Of a stretch of 5,351 nt of DNA, positions 1 to 5,351 are shown in pieces (the stretch's first letter is position 1; each line of letters begins with the position of its first letter). The stretch spans positions 1-5,351 of the forward strand of contig DAOTVD010000082.1 in assembly GCA_034437075.1 (NCBI GenBank), written 5' to 3'. This stretch comes from DAOTVD01 sp034437075 (GTDB lineage Bacteria; Chloroflexota; Anaerolineae; Aggregatilineales; J027). The translations under genes and the position numbers were made by a program. The notes beneath the pieces were generated by a model. That model had not been told where the DNA came from. It did not search any database and saw only the letters and a program-made list of their open reading frames with translations.

Positions 1-1505
1 TTGTCGTCGATCTGTTCGATTAATTGATGTTCGCGTTCTTCTATTTGAGCCATGGTGCTCGCTTTGGCCTCTGCAATGACTTCGGCCACATCCACCTGGG
101 TAAGTTCGACGCGCAAATTGCCGCTTTCGATGCGGCTGATGTCGCTGAGGTCTTCCACCAGGGTTTGCATGCGCGTCACACTGCCCTTGATGCGCCCGAC
201 AAAATCCTGGCTGCGCGCATCCAGTTCGCCGAATTGTTCGAGCAAATCCGCGTACCCCCGAATGCCCGTCATCGGGACCTTCAGTTCATGCGCGACTGTC
301 CCTACAAATTCGGACTTAGCCGCGTTGGCTTGTCGCACAGCGTCATATAGCCGCGCATTTTCAATCGCAATGGCGGCACGGTCTGCGATGCGCGCGAGCA
401 AGGCTTGTGCGTCCGTGTCAAAAGGACTTTCGCCCTGGGCAGTGACGATCATCACGCCAATGATGGTATTCTCGCGGCGGATGGGCACGCAAAACGTCGC
501 GCGATGATTTTCTTCATCGATCTGCAACGCGGCCTGGTCGCTTTCTAGCATTTTGGCCACGAGTGGATGCGAGGCGTCAATCAGATTGGCAGTGTTTCCG
601 GTGGTAAATTCGCCTGTTTCGCCTACCTGAGACATCACCTGGAAGACTTGGCTATCGCGCTCGCGCATGGCCAGGTTAACGCCCTGCGCCTGTACCATGC
701 GGTGTGTCCATTCCACGGTGACATCCATAGCCTTGGAGACATCCAGATTTTCATTTAGTTGGCGGTCGATCCATTGCAAGGTTTGCAATTCTTCGACACG
801 CCGCGAGAGTTTTTCATCCGTTTCACCGAACAAGCGCGCGTTATCAATCGCTACCGCTGCTTGCCCCGCGAAGGCTTCGAGCAATTCTAGGTCGGTCTCG
901 CGGAATAAGCCCGTGCGCACCCGGTTATCGACATAGATAACCCCGATATTCGAGCCGCGCGAGCGCAAGGGAGACGCCATAATGCTGCGTAAGCCATGGG
1001 CTACGATGCTGGCTTGCCCGGCATAGCGCGGGTCTTCGGCGGCGTTGGTGGTAACGACGGGCTCGCCAGTTTCGAAAACCTGATGCGTGATGGTGCGGCT
1101 CACGGCAAATTCGCCACTATCGAGCGTTTCTTGGTCCAGGTTGCGCGCGATGCGCACTTCGAGTTGGCCATCATCGTTGAGTAACATCAGAAAACCCCGT
1201 TCGGCCCCCGTCAGCCCGATGATGGCATCCATCACGCGATTGAGCACTTCTTTCAGGTCGAGCGAAGAACCGATCACCTGGCTCACATCATACAGCCGCG
1301 AAAAGCGCTTGGTGTCGGCTTGCGATTGGCGGTCATCGGCCAAATGATTTAAGAGCGTTTCCAGGTTTTCCAGGCGTTTTAAGAAAAAATCGGCGTCAAT
1401 CTGCCCAGCCTGCACCTGGCTACGTAAGAGCACCAGATTTTGGCGAGCATTGGTTAACGACCTTTCCAGGGCTTGCGCATCTTGTAGCGGTGTCTCGTCG
1501 GTCAT
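1..1505 (-). CDS. GAF-GAF-HisKA sensor histidine kinase, C-terminus cut by window edge
   Basis: The minus frame stays open for 501 codons from ATG at 1505 to the window edge. It encodes a cytoplasmic two-component sensor kinase with no signal peptide or membrane segment. Residues about 8-66 look helical and charged, probably a coiled coil. GAF domain 1 spans about 70-226 (starts RLYDVSQVIGSSLDLKEVL, ends AVAIDNARLF) and GAF domain 2 about 240-388 (ends AIAIENARLY). The matching ends suggest tandem GAF modules. The HisKA dimerisation helix follows, with H-box FVGTVAHELKVPMTGI and phosphoacceptor His406. The HATPase_c domain lies beyond the edge. An AAGGAA Shine-Dalgarno at 1516-1511, 5 nt from ATG 1505, favours this start over an in-frame ATG at 1511, which overlaps the Shine-Dalgarno. 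The H-box has Val410 where most HisKA kinases have Thr. The ligand and partner regulator are not visible. The family call is secure; the signal sensed is unknown. Confidence 0.93.
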   Translation of the reverse strand, partial: MTDETPLQDAQALERSLTNARQNLVLLRSQVQAGQIDADFFLKRLENLETLLNHLADDRQSQADTKRFSRLYDVSQVIGSSLDLKEVLNRVMDAIIGLTGAERGFLMLLNDDGQLEVRIARNLDQETLDSGEFAVSRTITHQVFETGEPVVTTNAAEDPRYAGQASIVAHGLRSIMASPLRSRGSNIGVIYVDNRVRTGLFRETDLELLEAFAGQAAVAIDNARLFGETDEKLSRRVEELQTLQWIDRQLNENLDVSKAMDVTVEWTHRMVQAQGVNLAMRERDSQVFQVMSQVGETGEFTTGNTANLIDASHPLVAKMLESDQAALQIDEENHRATFCVPIRRENTIIGVMIVTAQGESPFDTDAQALLARIADRAAIAIENARLYDAVRQANAAKSEFVGTVAHELKVPMTGIRGYADLLEQFGELDARSQDFVGRIKGSVTRMQTLVEDLSDISRIESGNLRVELTQVDVAEVIAEAKASTMAQIEEREHQLIEQIDD

Positions 1506-1527
1506 GGCCATTCCTTATCGCTATCAT

Positions 1528-1563
1528 CTTGGTCAGTATAGTGGCCTTGCGGGCAATAATCAA
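1528..1563 (-). promoter_or_regulatory. Sigma70-type promoter for the histidine kinase gene
   Basis: On the minus strand, a -35 hexamer TTGATT (1563-1558, 4 of 6 to TTGACA) and a -10 hexamer TATACT (1540-1535, 5 of 6 to TATAAT) are separated by exactly 17 bp. The predicted start near 1528 gives a leader of about 23 nt containing the AAGGAA ribosome site. This suggests the kinase can be transcribed apart from the two upstream genes. Seen by eye only; no start site is known. Confidence 0.65.
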
Positions 1564-1595
1564 AATTTCGCGGTAGGCTCCCCACACTTTATGGG

Positions 1596-2261
1596 CTAGG
1601 ACAAAGCGGTGTAATAGGCACAGTGATCTTGCAGAAAACATTGTGCACATTTCGGCTGACGGGCTTGGCAAATCTGGCGCCCATGCCGGATGAAATTCAG
1701 ATGATCAGCGTAATAATCCGCAGGTTCGGCCAGCGCTTCCAGGATCGGATGCGCTTTTTCGGCGTTGGTTTTCGCTGGCACCAAGCCCAGGCGTTTGCTC
1801 ACACGATGCACGTGTGTATCCACGGGGAAAGCCGGGCGGTTAAAGCAAAAGAGCAGAATAATGGACGATGTTTTGCGCCCGATGCCATGGATATTCGTGA
1901 GCCAGGTGTGCGCGTCTTCCACGGGCATATCTTCCAGAAAATCGAGCGAGAGTTCGCCGCGCGCTTCGGTGACATAGCGCAGCGCATCTTTAATACGCGG
2001 GGCTTTCTGTTGCGCGAGGCCCGCTGGGCGAATCGTCTCGGCAATTTCCTCTACGGGTGCATCACGCACGGCCTCCCAATCTGCGTAGCGTGCTTTGAGC
2101 GCATAGAAGCCTTTGTCCCGATTTCCATCGGATGTGGCTTGGCTGAGGATTGTGCTGACGAGTTCATCCAGCGGGGGCAAATGTTGGCGCCAAGTAGGGT
2201 AGCCGTACTGCTCGCGAAGCAGCGTAGAAATGATTTGATAGGTTTCTGTGGTGTTGGTCAT
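1596..2261 (-). CDS. nth: Endonuclease III-type DNA glycosylase/AP lyase (HhH-GPD, 4Fe-4S)
   Basis: This 221-residue protein belongs to the HhH-GPD base-excision repair family; E. coli Nth has 211 residues. Family members remove oxidised pyrimidines and cut the resulting abasic site. LSQATSD at 39-45 matches the early Nth motif LLSAQATD. The helix-hairpin-helix reads HGIGRKTSS at 125-133 with Lys130 at the catalytic lysine position. PVDTHVHRV at 146-154 supplies Asp148, so the 18-residue Lys-Asp spacing is the same as in E. coli Nth. Cys198, 205, 208 and 214 form the C-X6-C-X2-C-X5-C ligand set of the 4Fe-4S cluster, preceded by the conserved HGR. The lysine argues against MutY, which lacks it. 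Its ATG overlaps the stop of the upstream kinase gene as ATGA, and no good Shine-Dalgarno is present, so translation is probably coupled. Substrate range within the family cannot be read from sequence. Confidence 0.93.
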   Translation of the reverse strand: MTNTTETYQIISTLLREQYGYPTWRQHLPPLDELVSTILSQATSDGNRDKGFYALKARYADWEAVRDAPVEEIAETIRPAGLAQQKAPRIKDALRYVTEARGELSLDFLEDMPVEDAHTWLTNIHGIGRKTSSIILLFCFNRPAFPVDTHVHRVSKRLGLVPAKTNAEKAHPILEALAEPADYYADHLNFIRHGRQICQARQPKCAQCFLQDHCAYYTALS

Positions 2262-3193
2262 ATCACCAAACTTTCGTACAGTTTCTCAGTGGTTAGGTTA
2301 GGGGACACGCTATGCATCGTTTGCAGCGTGAGCGTGGCAGCGGTCACGCCCAGGCGCATGGCATCGTCTACCGGAATATCGTTTAATAGACCGAAAATGA
2401 TGCCCGCTGTCAGAGCATCCCCGGCGCCGTTAGTATCGACAATCGGCCCCAGCATGGCCGGGATGGAGCCGCGCCCGGCGGTATCAGCGTATGTTAGACC
2501 TTTTTCGCCTAATGAAATCGCCGTGATCTTTACTCCGCAAGTAATGAAATAATGCGCGGCATGGAGTGCGCTGGCGCGGTCATCAACCGGGTCGGGGAAG
2601 CGGCCCAGCACCTCGGCCTCACCCGCGTTGGGCGTCAGTAAATAGACTTGATCCAGCCAAGGGAGCAGTTTATGCGCTTTGGTCGCCGAGGTTGGTTCGA
2701 CTGCAACCGGAATATTCGCCCGGGCGGCAAGCTCGAAGGTGGTTTCTAAAGCCTCGGGCGAGATGTTCAAATCCGTTACGATCAGCCGTGCCCCCGTGAA
2801 GGCGGCGCGGTTGGCCAAGATGTAATCTCGATCCAGCCCTTCTATAATCGCTTGGTCACACAAAGCCAGGCTCGGTTGCCCTTCGTTATCGAGCATTGCC
2901 ATATAACAACCGGTGGGGTGAGATGCTAACCGCGCACTATAGGCCATATCTATGCCCAAACTTTGGGCGTGGGCATAGAGCGCTTGGCCAAATAGGTCAT
3001 CCCCCACCAGCGTGAGCAACCTCACAGGGATGTCTAAACGGGCCAGATTTTCGGCAATATTGCGCCCCACCCCGCCAAAACTATGTTGAATGTTGGCCGG
3101 ATTCGAAACAAGCGGGAGCGGCGCCGCGTATGACTGCCCCTTGATGTCTATACCTGCCGCCCCAATGACCACAACATGACCACTATTTCGCAT
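2258..3193 (-). CDS. psuK: PfkB-family sugar/nucleoside kinase, probable pseudouridine kinase
   Basis: This 311-residue protein has the full ribokinase/PfkB fold signature. Asp16 lies in the N-terminal GAAGIDIKG stretch, GGVGRN is at 40-45, and the C-terminal signature DTNGAGD at 253-259 carries catalytic base Asp259 and the anion hole. Within the family, the pattern SNPANI, then GGVGRNIAENLARL, then YMAMLDNEGQ closely follows E. coli PsuK (YeiC). PsuK phosphorylates pseudouridine to the 5'-monophosphate, which PsuG then splits into uracil and ribose 5-phosphate. No psuG is visible here, so the substrate is inferred from resemblance; another nucleoside or sugar is possible. The ATG at 3193 is supported by AAAAGG at 3207-3202 with about 8 nt spacing. 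It is the first gene of the minus-strand run, divergent from metK, and its TGA stop overlaps the next ATG by 4 nt. Family certain, specificity moderate. Confidence 0.85.
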   Translation of the reverse strand: MRNSGHVVVIGAAGIDIKGQSYAAPLPLVSNPANIQHSFGGVGRNIAENLARLDIPVRLLTLVGDDLFGQALYAHAQSLGIDMAYSARLASHPTGCYMAMLDNEGQPSLALCDQAIIEGLDRDYILANRAAFTGARLIVTDLNISPEALETTFELAARANIPVAVEPTSATKAHKLLPWLDQVYLLTPNAGEAEVLGRFPDPVDDRASALHAAHYFITCGVKITAISLGEKGLTYADTAGRGSIPAMLGPIVDTNGAGDALTAGIIFGLLNDIPVDDAMRLGVTAATLTLQTMHSVSPNLTTEKLYESLVI

Positions 3194-3218
3194 GGCGGTT
3201 ACCTTTTAACTAAATGAC

Positions 3219-3234
3219 CGTTTTCATTGTAACA
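3219..3234 (-). promoter_or_regulatory. Extended -10 promoter for the PfkB kinase gene
   Basis: On the minus strand, TGT followed by TACAAT (3234-3226) is an extended -10 element matching TATAAT in 5 of 6 positions. No good -35 hexamer lies 17-18 bp upstream, which extended -10 promoters can tolerate. A start near 3219 leaves a leader of about 25 nt with the AAAAGG ribosome site. It would drive the kinase and the coupled glycosylase gene. Confidence 0.5.
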
Positions 3235-3270
3235 AAAAGCATCTTAGGGTGGCGCTATTTTGCTAAGCTA

Positions 3271-3307
3271 TTGCTCCTAACGCTGATTTTATGGTAATAT
3301 CCCGCGA
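3271..3307 (+). promoter_or_regulatory. Likely metK promoter upstream of the riboswitch
   Basis: TAATAT at 3295-3300 preceded by TGG (3292-3294) gives a moderate extended -10 element. TTGCTC at 3271-3276 is a weak -35 match (TTG conserved) at 18 bp spacing. Transcription from about 3307 would begin some 15 nt before riboswitch helix P1, which is the expected geometry. The match is modest and was judged by eye. Confidence 0.45.
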
Positions 3308-3310
3308 GTT

Positions 3311-3320
3311 TGTTCGAACA
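3311..3320. repeat. Perfect 10-bp palindrome TGTTCGAACA
   Basis: TGTTCGAACA is its own reverse complement and lies between the predicted metK -10 element and the 5' strand of riboswitch P1, close to the expected transcription start. The position would suit a repressor operator. As RNA it could form only a 3-bp stem, so a DNA role is more likely than an RNA one. It may also be chance. Confidence 0.35.
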
Positions 3321-3321
3321 G

Positions 3322-3433
3322 CCTCATCGAGAGCAGGCGAGAGAGCGGCTTGAAGACCCTGCGGCAACCGTTTGGATAACGACCAAAGATGGTGCTAAAT
3401 CTGGCAGATGAGGGGCTGATGTTAACGATCACC
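3322..3433 (+). ncRNA. SAM-clan (S-box) riboswitch controlling metK; P4-less, possibly SAM-I/IV-like
   Basis: The S-box core is recognisable: the CGAGAG start, GGCAACC at 3363-3369, and GGTGC then TAAAT at 3391-3400. P1 is a perfect 7-bp helix, CCTCATC (3322-3328) with GATGAGG (3407-3413). P2 pairs GCAGG (3333-3337) with CCTGC (3358-3362), and tandem G-A pairs at 3339-3340 and 3355-3356 could form the kink-turn. P3 combines the GCAACC/GGTGC pairing with an upper helix TTTGG (3371-3375) and CCAAA (3383-3387). No P4 hairpin is present: the joining strand runs almost directly into P1. Just 3' of P1, 3414-3420 and 3428-3433 can form a short bulged hairpin whose loop has GTTA, complementary to TAAC in the P3 loop. 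An intrinsic terminator and metK follow, so high SAM should repress. SAM-clan identity is strong; the SAM-I/IV assignment is inference. Confidence 0.9.
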
Positions 3434-3461
3434 ACGCCCAATCCGCCGCCGGGCGTTTTTT
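3434..3461 (+). terminator. Intrinsic terminator of the SAM riboswitch expression platform
   Basis: ACGCCC (3434-3439) pairs with GGGCGT (3451-3456) around an 11-nt loop and runs into six T residues (3456-3461). It begins directly after the candidate P5 hairpin. The competing fold pairs 3403-3416, which includes the P1 3' strand, with 3436-3447, which includes the terminator 5' arm. SAM-bound RNA would therefore stop here and SAM-free RNA would read through into metK. Confidence 0.85.
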
Positions 3462-3483
3462 GATGAGTGTTTGCTATACCTCC

Positions 3484-3490
3484 AGGAGGA
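3484..3490 (+). promoter_or_regulatory. Strong Shine-Dalgarno that fixes the TTG start of metK
   Basis: AGGAGGA matches the anti-Shine-Dalgarno almost completely and lies 8 nt before the in-frame TTG at 3499. The next in-frame ATG at 3520 is 29 nt away with no ribosome site of its own, and the earlier TTG/ATG at 3460 and 3463 lie in the terminator U-tract. The site therefore decides for the TTG start. Confidence 0.85.
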
Positions 3491-3498
3491 ACAACACC

Positions 3499-4716
3499 TT
3501 GAGCAGCAATATTACTTTTATGACCTCTCCTAAGTATTTCTTTTCGTCCGAATCCGTCACTGAAGGCCATCCCGACAAAATGTGCGATCAGATTTCGGAT
3601 GCTATTCTGGATGCGATTTTATCCGAAGACCCGACTGCGCGTGTCGCGTGCGAAACCGCTGTGACCACGGGCTTAGTGGTCGTAATGGGTGAAATTACGA
3701 CAAAAACCTATGTCGATATTGCCACCATCGCGCGGGATGTCGTGCGGGATATTGGCTACACGCGCGGCAAATATGGTTTTGACGCGGATACTTGTGGCGT
3801 GATCGTCTCGGTCAAAGAGCAATCCGCCGACATCGCACAGGGTGTCGATAAGGCGCTCGAAGCCCGCGAGGGCGAAATCTCCGATGCTGAGATCGAGGCC
3901 ATCGGCGCTGGCGACCAGGGCATGATGATCGGCTTTGCTTGCAATGAAACGCCCGAACTCATGCCGCTGACGGCTATGCTGGCGCATAAACTGACCCGCC
4001 GCCTGAGTGCCATGCGCAAAGATGGCACGCTTCCCTGGTTACGCCCCGATGGCAAAAGCCAGGTCACTGTCGAATATGCCCATGGCCAACCCAAGCACAT
4101 AGACACCGTGCTGATCTCCACCCAGCACGCCCCCGAAATCACGAACGAGCAGATTCGACAGGACATCATCGAGCATGTGATCCGGCCTGTGTTGCCTAGC
4201 GATTTGTTCGACGATACCACCAAAATCTACATTAACCCGACCGGGCGCTTCGTCACCGGTGGGCCCTTGGGGGATGCGGGGCTAACAGGGCGTAAAATTA
4301 TTGTGGATACCTACGGGGGCATTGCGCGGCATGGGGGTGGCGCGTTCTCGGGCAAAGACTCCACCAAAGTAGACCGTTCGGCGGCTTACATGGCGCGTTA
4401 TGTGGCCAAAAACGTCGTGGCGGCTGGCCTGGCCGACCGTCTGGAATTGCAAGTATCGTATGCGATTGGGGTCGCGCGCCCGCTGTCGTTGGCCGTCGAG
4501 AGCTTCGGCACCAATAAAATCCCCGAAGAAAAGATCGAGGAATTGATCCGCAAGCATTTTGATATGCGTCCGGCGGCCATCATTCGCAATCTCGATTTAC
4601 GTCGCCCGCAATTCCGGCAAACCGCCGCCTATGGGCACTTCGGGCGGGATGATCTGGATGTGGCTTGGGAAAAGACAGACAAGGCGGATTTGCTACGCCA
4701 AGAAGCAGGCTTGTAG
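3499..4716 (+). CDS. metK: S-adenosylmethionine synthetase (methionine adenosyltransferase)
   Basis: MetK makes S-adenosylmethionine from methionine and ATP in the cytoplasm, releasing phosphate and pyrophosphate. From the TTG start the protein has 405 residues, normal for bacterial MetK. Family motifs run in order: SSESVTEGHPDK at 16-27 (His24 and Asp26 at the ATP/metal site), GAGDQGMMIGFACNET from 136, GGPLGDAGLTGRKIIVDTYGG in the central part, and the P-loop-like GGGAFSGKD at 279-287 followed by KVDRSAAY. All expected catalytic regions are present without frameshift. The TTG at 3499 is chosen for its AGGAGGA site; a start at ATG 3520 would give 398 residues and remain functional-looking. 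The gene ends with tandem in-frame stops TAG TAA. It is monocistronic here, sits behind a SAM riboswitch that should repress it when product is abundant, and faces a convergent gene downstream. Confidence 0.98.
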   Translation: MSSNITFMTSPKYFFSSESVTEGHPDKMCDQISDAILDAILSEDPTARVACETAVTTGLVVVMGEITTKTYVDIATIARDVVRDIGYTRGKYGFDADTCGVIVSVKEQSADIAQGVDKALEAREGEISDAEIEAIGAGDQGMMIGFACNETPELMPLTAMLAHKLTRRLSAMRKDGTLPWLRPDGKSQVTVEYAHGQPKHIDTVLISTQHAPEITNEQIRQDIIEHVIRPVLPSDLFDDTTKIYINPTGRFVTGGPLGDAGLTGRKIIVDTYGGIARHGGGAFSGKDSTKVDRSAAYMARYVAKNVVAAGLADRLELQVSYAIGVARPLSLAVESFGTNKIPEEKIEELIRKHFDMRPAAIIRNLDLRRPQFRQTAAYGHFGRDDLDVAWEKTDKADLLRQEAGL

Positions 4717-4737
4717 TAACTCACACAGGTATTCTGT

Positions 4738-4765
4738 TGAGGAGGGCCGCCCTAGGCTCTCCTCA
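4738..4765. terminator. Strong hairpin between convergent genes, probable bidirectional terminator
   Basis: An 11-bp inverted repeat pairs 4738-4748 with 4755-4765 (one G-U pair in the RNA of the plus strand) around a 6-nt loop. It lies 21 nt after the metK stop and 6 nt beyond the stop of the opposing gene, where a shared terminator is expected. Neither side has a clear U-tract, so it may instead need a factor or act as an mRNA 3'-end stabiliser. Confidence 0.5.
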
Positions 4766-4771
4766 TATGTG

Positions 4772-5351
4772 TTACGCCATCAATATCCCGGCAATACCAA
4801 CCACATTCAACACCACCAAAATCACCACACTGGCGATCAAGACCGTTTGCTTGGGTTGGGCATCCTTAAATTCATCCGGGATGTATTGGAAGTACTCGGA
4901 GGTCGCTTGTTGGCCAAACAGAGATGTTGCAAAGGGGCTAGACCCCAATGCATCATCATCCAGCGCGAAATCATCGAAACCGAAGTCCTCTCCGGCATCA
5001 AAGCGGACCATTTCAAAATCAAAATCAGGATCATAACGGTTAGGATCGCGATAGTTGGGCCGGCTGTCCTGTTGTGTGCCAGATGCCGATGCAGCGGGGG
5101 GGCTGGATGCAAGATTTTCGGTGCCAAAATCAATATCATCAGCGTCCATGAAGCCGGGTGCGGTCGGTGGTGCGGTCGGGGCTGGCGGAGGCGGTTCTGG
5201 TGGGGGTGTACCCCAAGCGCTCGCATCTACATCGCCAAAGGGATTCTGGCTGGAGGCTGGGCTTTCGCTAAAGGGATCGGCAGCGGGCGCTGGCTTTTCG
5301 CTGAAAATATCATCCAGTTCGTCGGAGATATCGCCAAAAGGGCTGATGTTG
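4772..5351 (-). CDS. Acidic, proline-rich protein with PF repeats and C-terminal membrane anchor, N-terminus outside window
   Basis: The minus frame is open from the window edge to TAA at 4774-4772, giving 192 visible residues. An internal Met at 5149 could be mistaken for the start, but similar coding continues upstream without a stop, so the true start lies beyond the window. I do not recognise the family. Visible residues 1-47 carry PF motifs: SPFGD (3-7), DPFSE (25-29) and NPFGD (36-40), with a fourth SPF at 138-140. Residues 48-66 are a Pro/Ala/Thr linker. Residues 109-133 are an acidic-aromatic stretch rich in Asp and Phe (for example EDFGFDDFALDDD). After the lysine of QPKQ comes one hydrophobic helix (169-192) that ends at the C-terminus, the arrangement of a tail-anchored protein with a cytoplasmic, mostly disordered N-terminal part. 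It is convergent with metK. Function unknown. Confidence 0.8.
   Translation of the reverse strand, partial: NISPFGDISDELDDIFSEKPAPAADPFSESPASSQNPFGDVDASAWGTPPPEPPPPAPTAPPTAPGFMDADDIDFGTENLASSPPAASASGTQQDSRPNYRDPNRYDPDFDFEMVRFDAGEDFGFDDFALDDDALGSSPFATSLFGQQATSEYFQYIPDEFKDAQPKQTVLIASVVILVVLNVVGIAGILMA

Noticed and set aside
24..1347. Several plus-strand open frames of 62-151 codons
   Set aside because: All are shadows of the GAF-GAF-HisKA kinase read on the minus strand, whose uninterrupted 501-codon frame has clear domains.
1420..1671. Minus-strand open frame bridging the gap before the histidine kinase
   Set aside because: It overlaps the glycosylase C-terminus and the kinase N-terminus in another frame, has no family features, and overlaps the likely kinase promoter.
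1623..2552. Long plus-strand open frame of about 309 codons
   Set aside because: It lies antisense to the glycosylase and kinase genes, both of which carry complete catalytic motifs and good starts. Its translation shows no recognisable domain, and the frame is open as a by-product of codon use on the other strand.
3460..3498. Upstream in-frame start of metK at TTG 3460 or ATG 3463
   Set aside because: These codons lie in or beside the terminator U-tract, have no ribosome site, and the 13 extra codons do not look like MetK. They also read through the Shine-Dalgarno itself.
3289..3570. Minus-strand open frame of 93 codons across the metK leader
   Set aside because: It runs antisense through the riboswitch, terminator and metK start, and has no family features.
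5147..5149. ATG at 5149 as the true start of the tail-anchored protein
   Set aside because: The frame continues upstream to the window edge with the same acidic, PF-motif composition and no stop, and no convincing Shine-Dalgarno precedes the ATG, so it is an internal methionine.
4837..5226. Minus-strand frame of 129 codons rich in His, Pro and Met
   Set aside because: Out-of-frame shadow of the tail-anchored protein. The accepted frame has a coherent acidic region and a C-terminal membrane helix.

Overview
The window reads as ordinary chromosomal DNA of moderately high GC from a free-living bacterium. The style of the GAF-GAF histidine kinase, the S-box riboswitch in front of metK and the gene content would fit Chloroflexota (Anaerolineae-like). 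That placement is an inference from general resemblance, not from a marker gene. I see no mobile element, CRISPR array, tRNA or rRNA.

Layout. Positions 1-3193 hold three minus-strand genes. In transcription order they are a PfkB-family kinase that most resembles pseudouridine kinase (3193 to 2258), an endonuclease III-type DNA glycosylase whose ATG overlaps the kinase stop by 4 nt (2261 to 1596), and a soluble GAF-GAF-HisKA sensor histidine kinase (1505 to 1). The histidine kinase runs off the left edge before its ATPase domain and has a well-spaced sigma70-type promoter of its own in the 90-bp gap before it. The 305-bp region 3194-3498 is a divergent control region. It carries a promoter for the kinase gene on the minus strand. 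On the plus strand it carries a promoter, a perfect 10-bp palindrome, a SAM-clan (S-box) riboswitch, an intrinsic terminator and a strong Shine-Dalgarno for metK. metK (3499-4716, plus) encodes S-adenosylmethionine synthetase and most probably starts at TTG. A strong hairpin separates it from a convergent minus-strand gene (4772 to beyond 5351). That gene encodes an acidic, proline-rich protein with repeated PF motifs and a C-terminal membrane anchor; its start lies outside the window.

How it works together. The clearest regulatory logic is feedback control of SAM synthesis. The riboswitch P1 3' strand can pair either within the aptamer or with the 5' arm of the terminator, so SAM binding should end transcription before metK. 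The aptamer looks like a variant: no P4 hairpin is visible, and a short hairpin just 3' of P1 has a loop complementary to the P3 loop, as might be expected of the SAM-I/IV branch. The kinase and glycosylase genes are probably translationally coupled, but I see no obvious functional link between pseudouridine salvage and base-excision repair. The two edge genes are longer than their visible parts.
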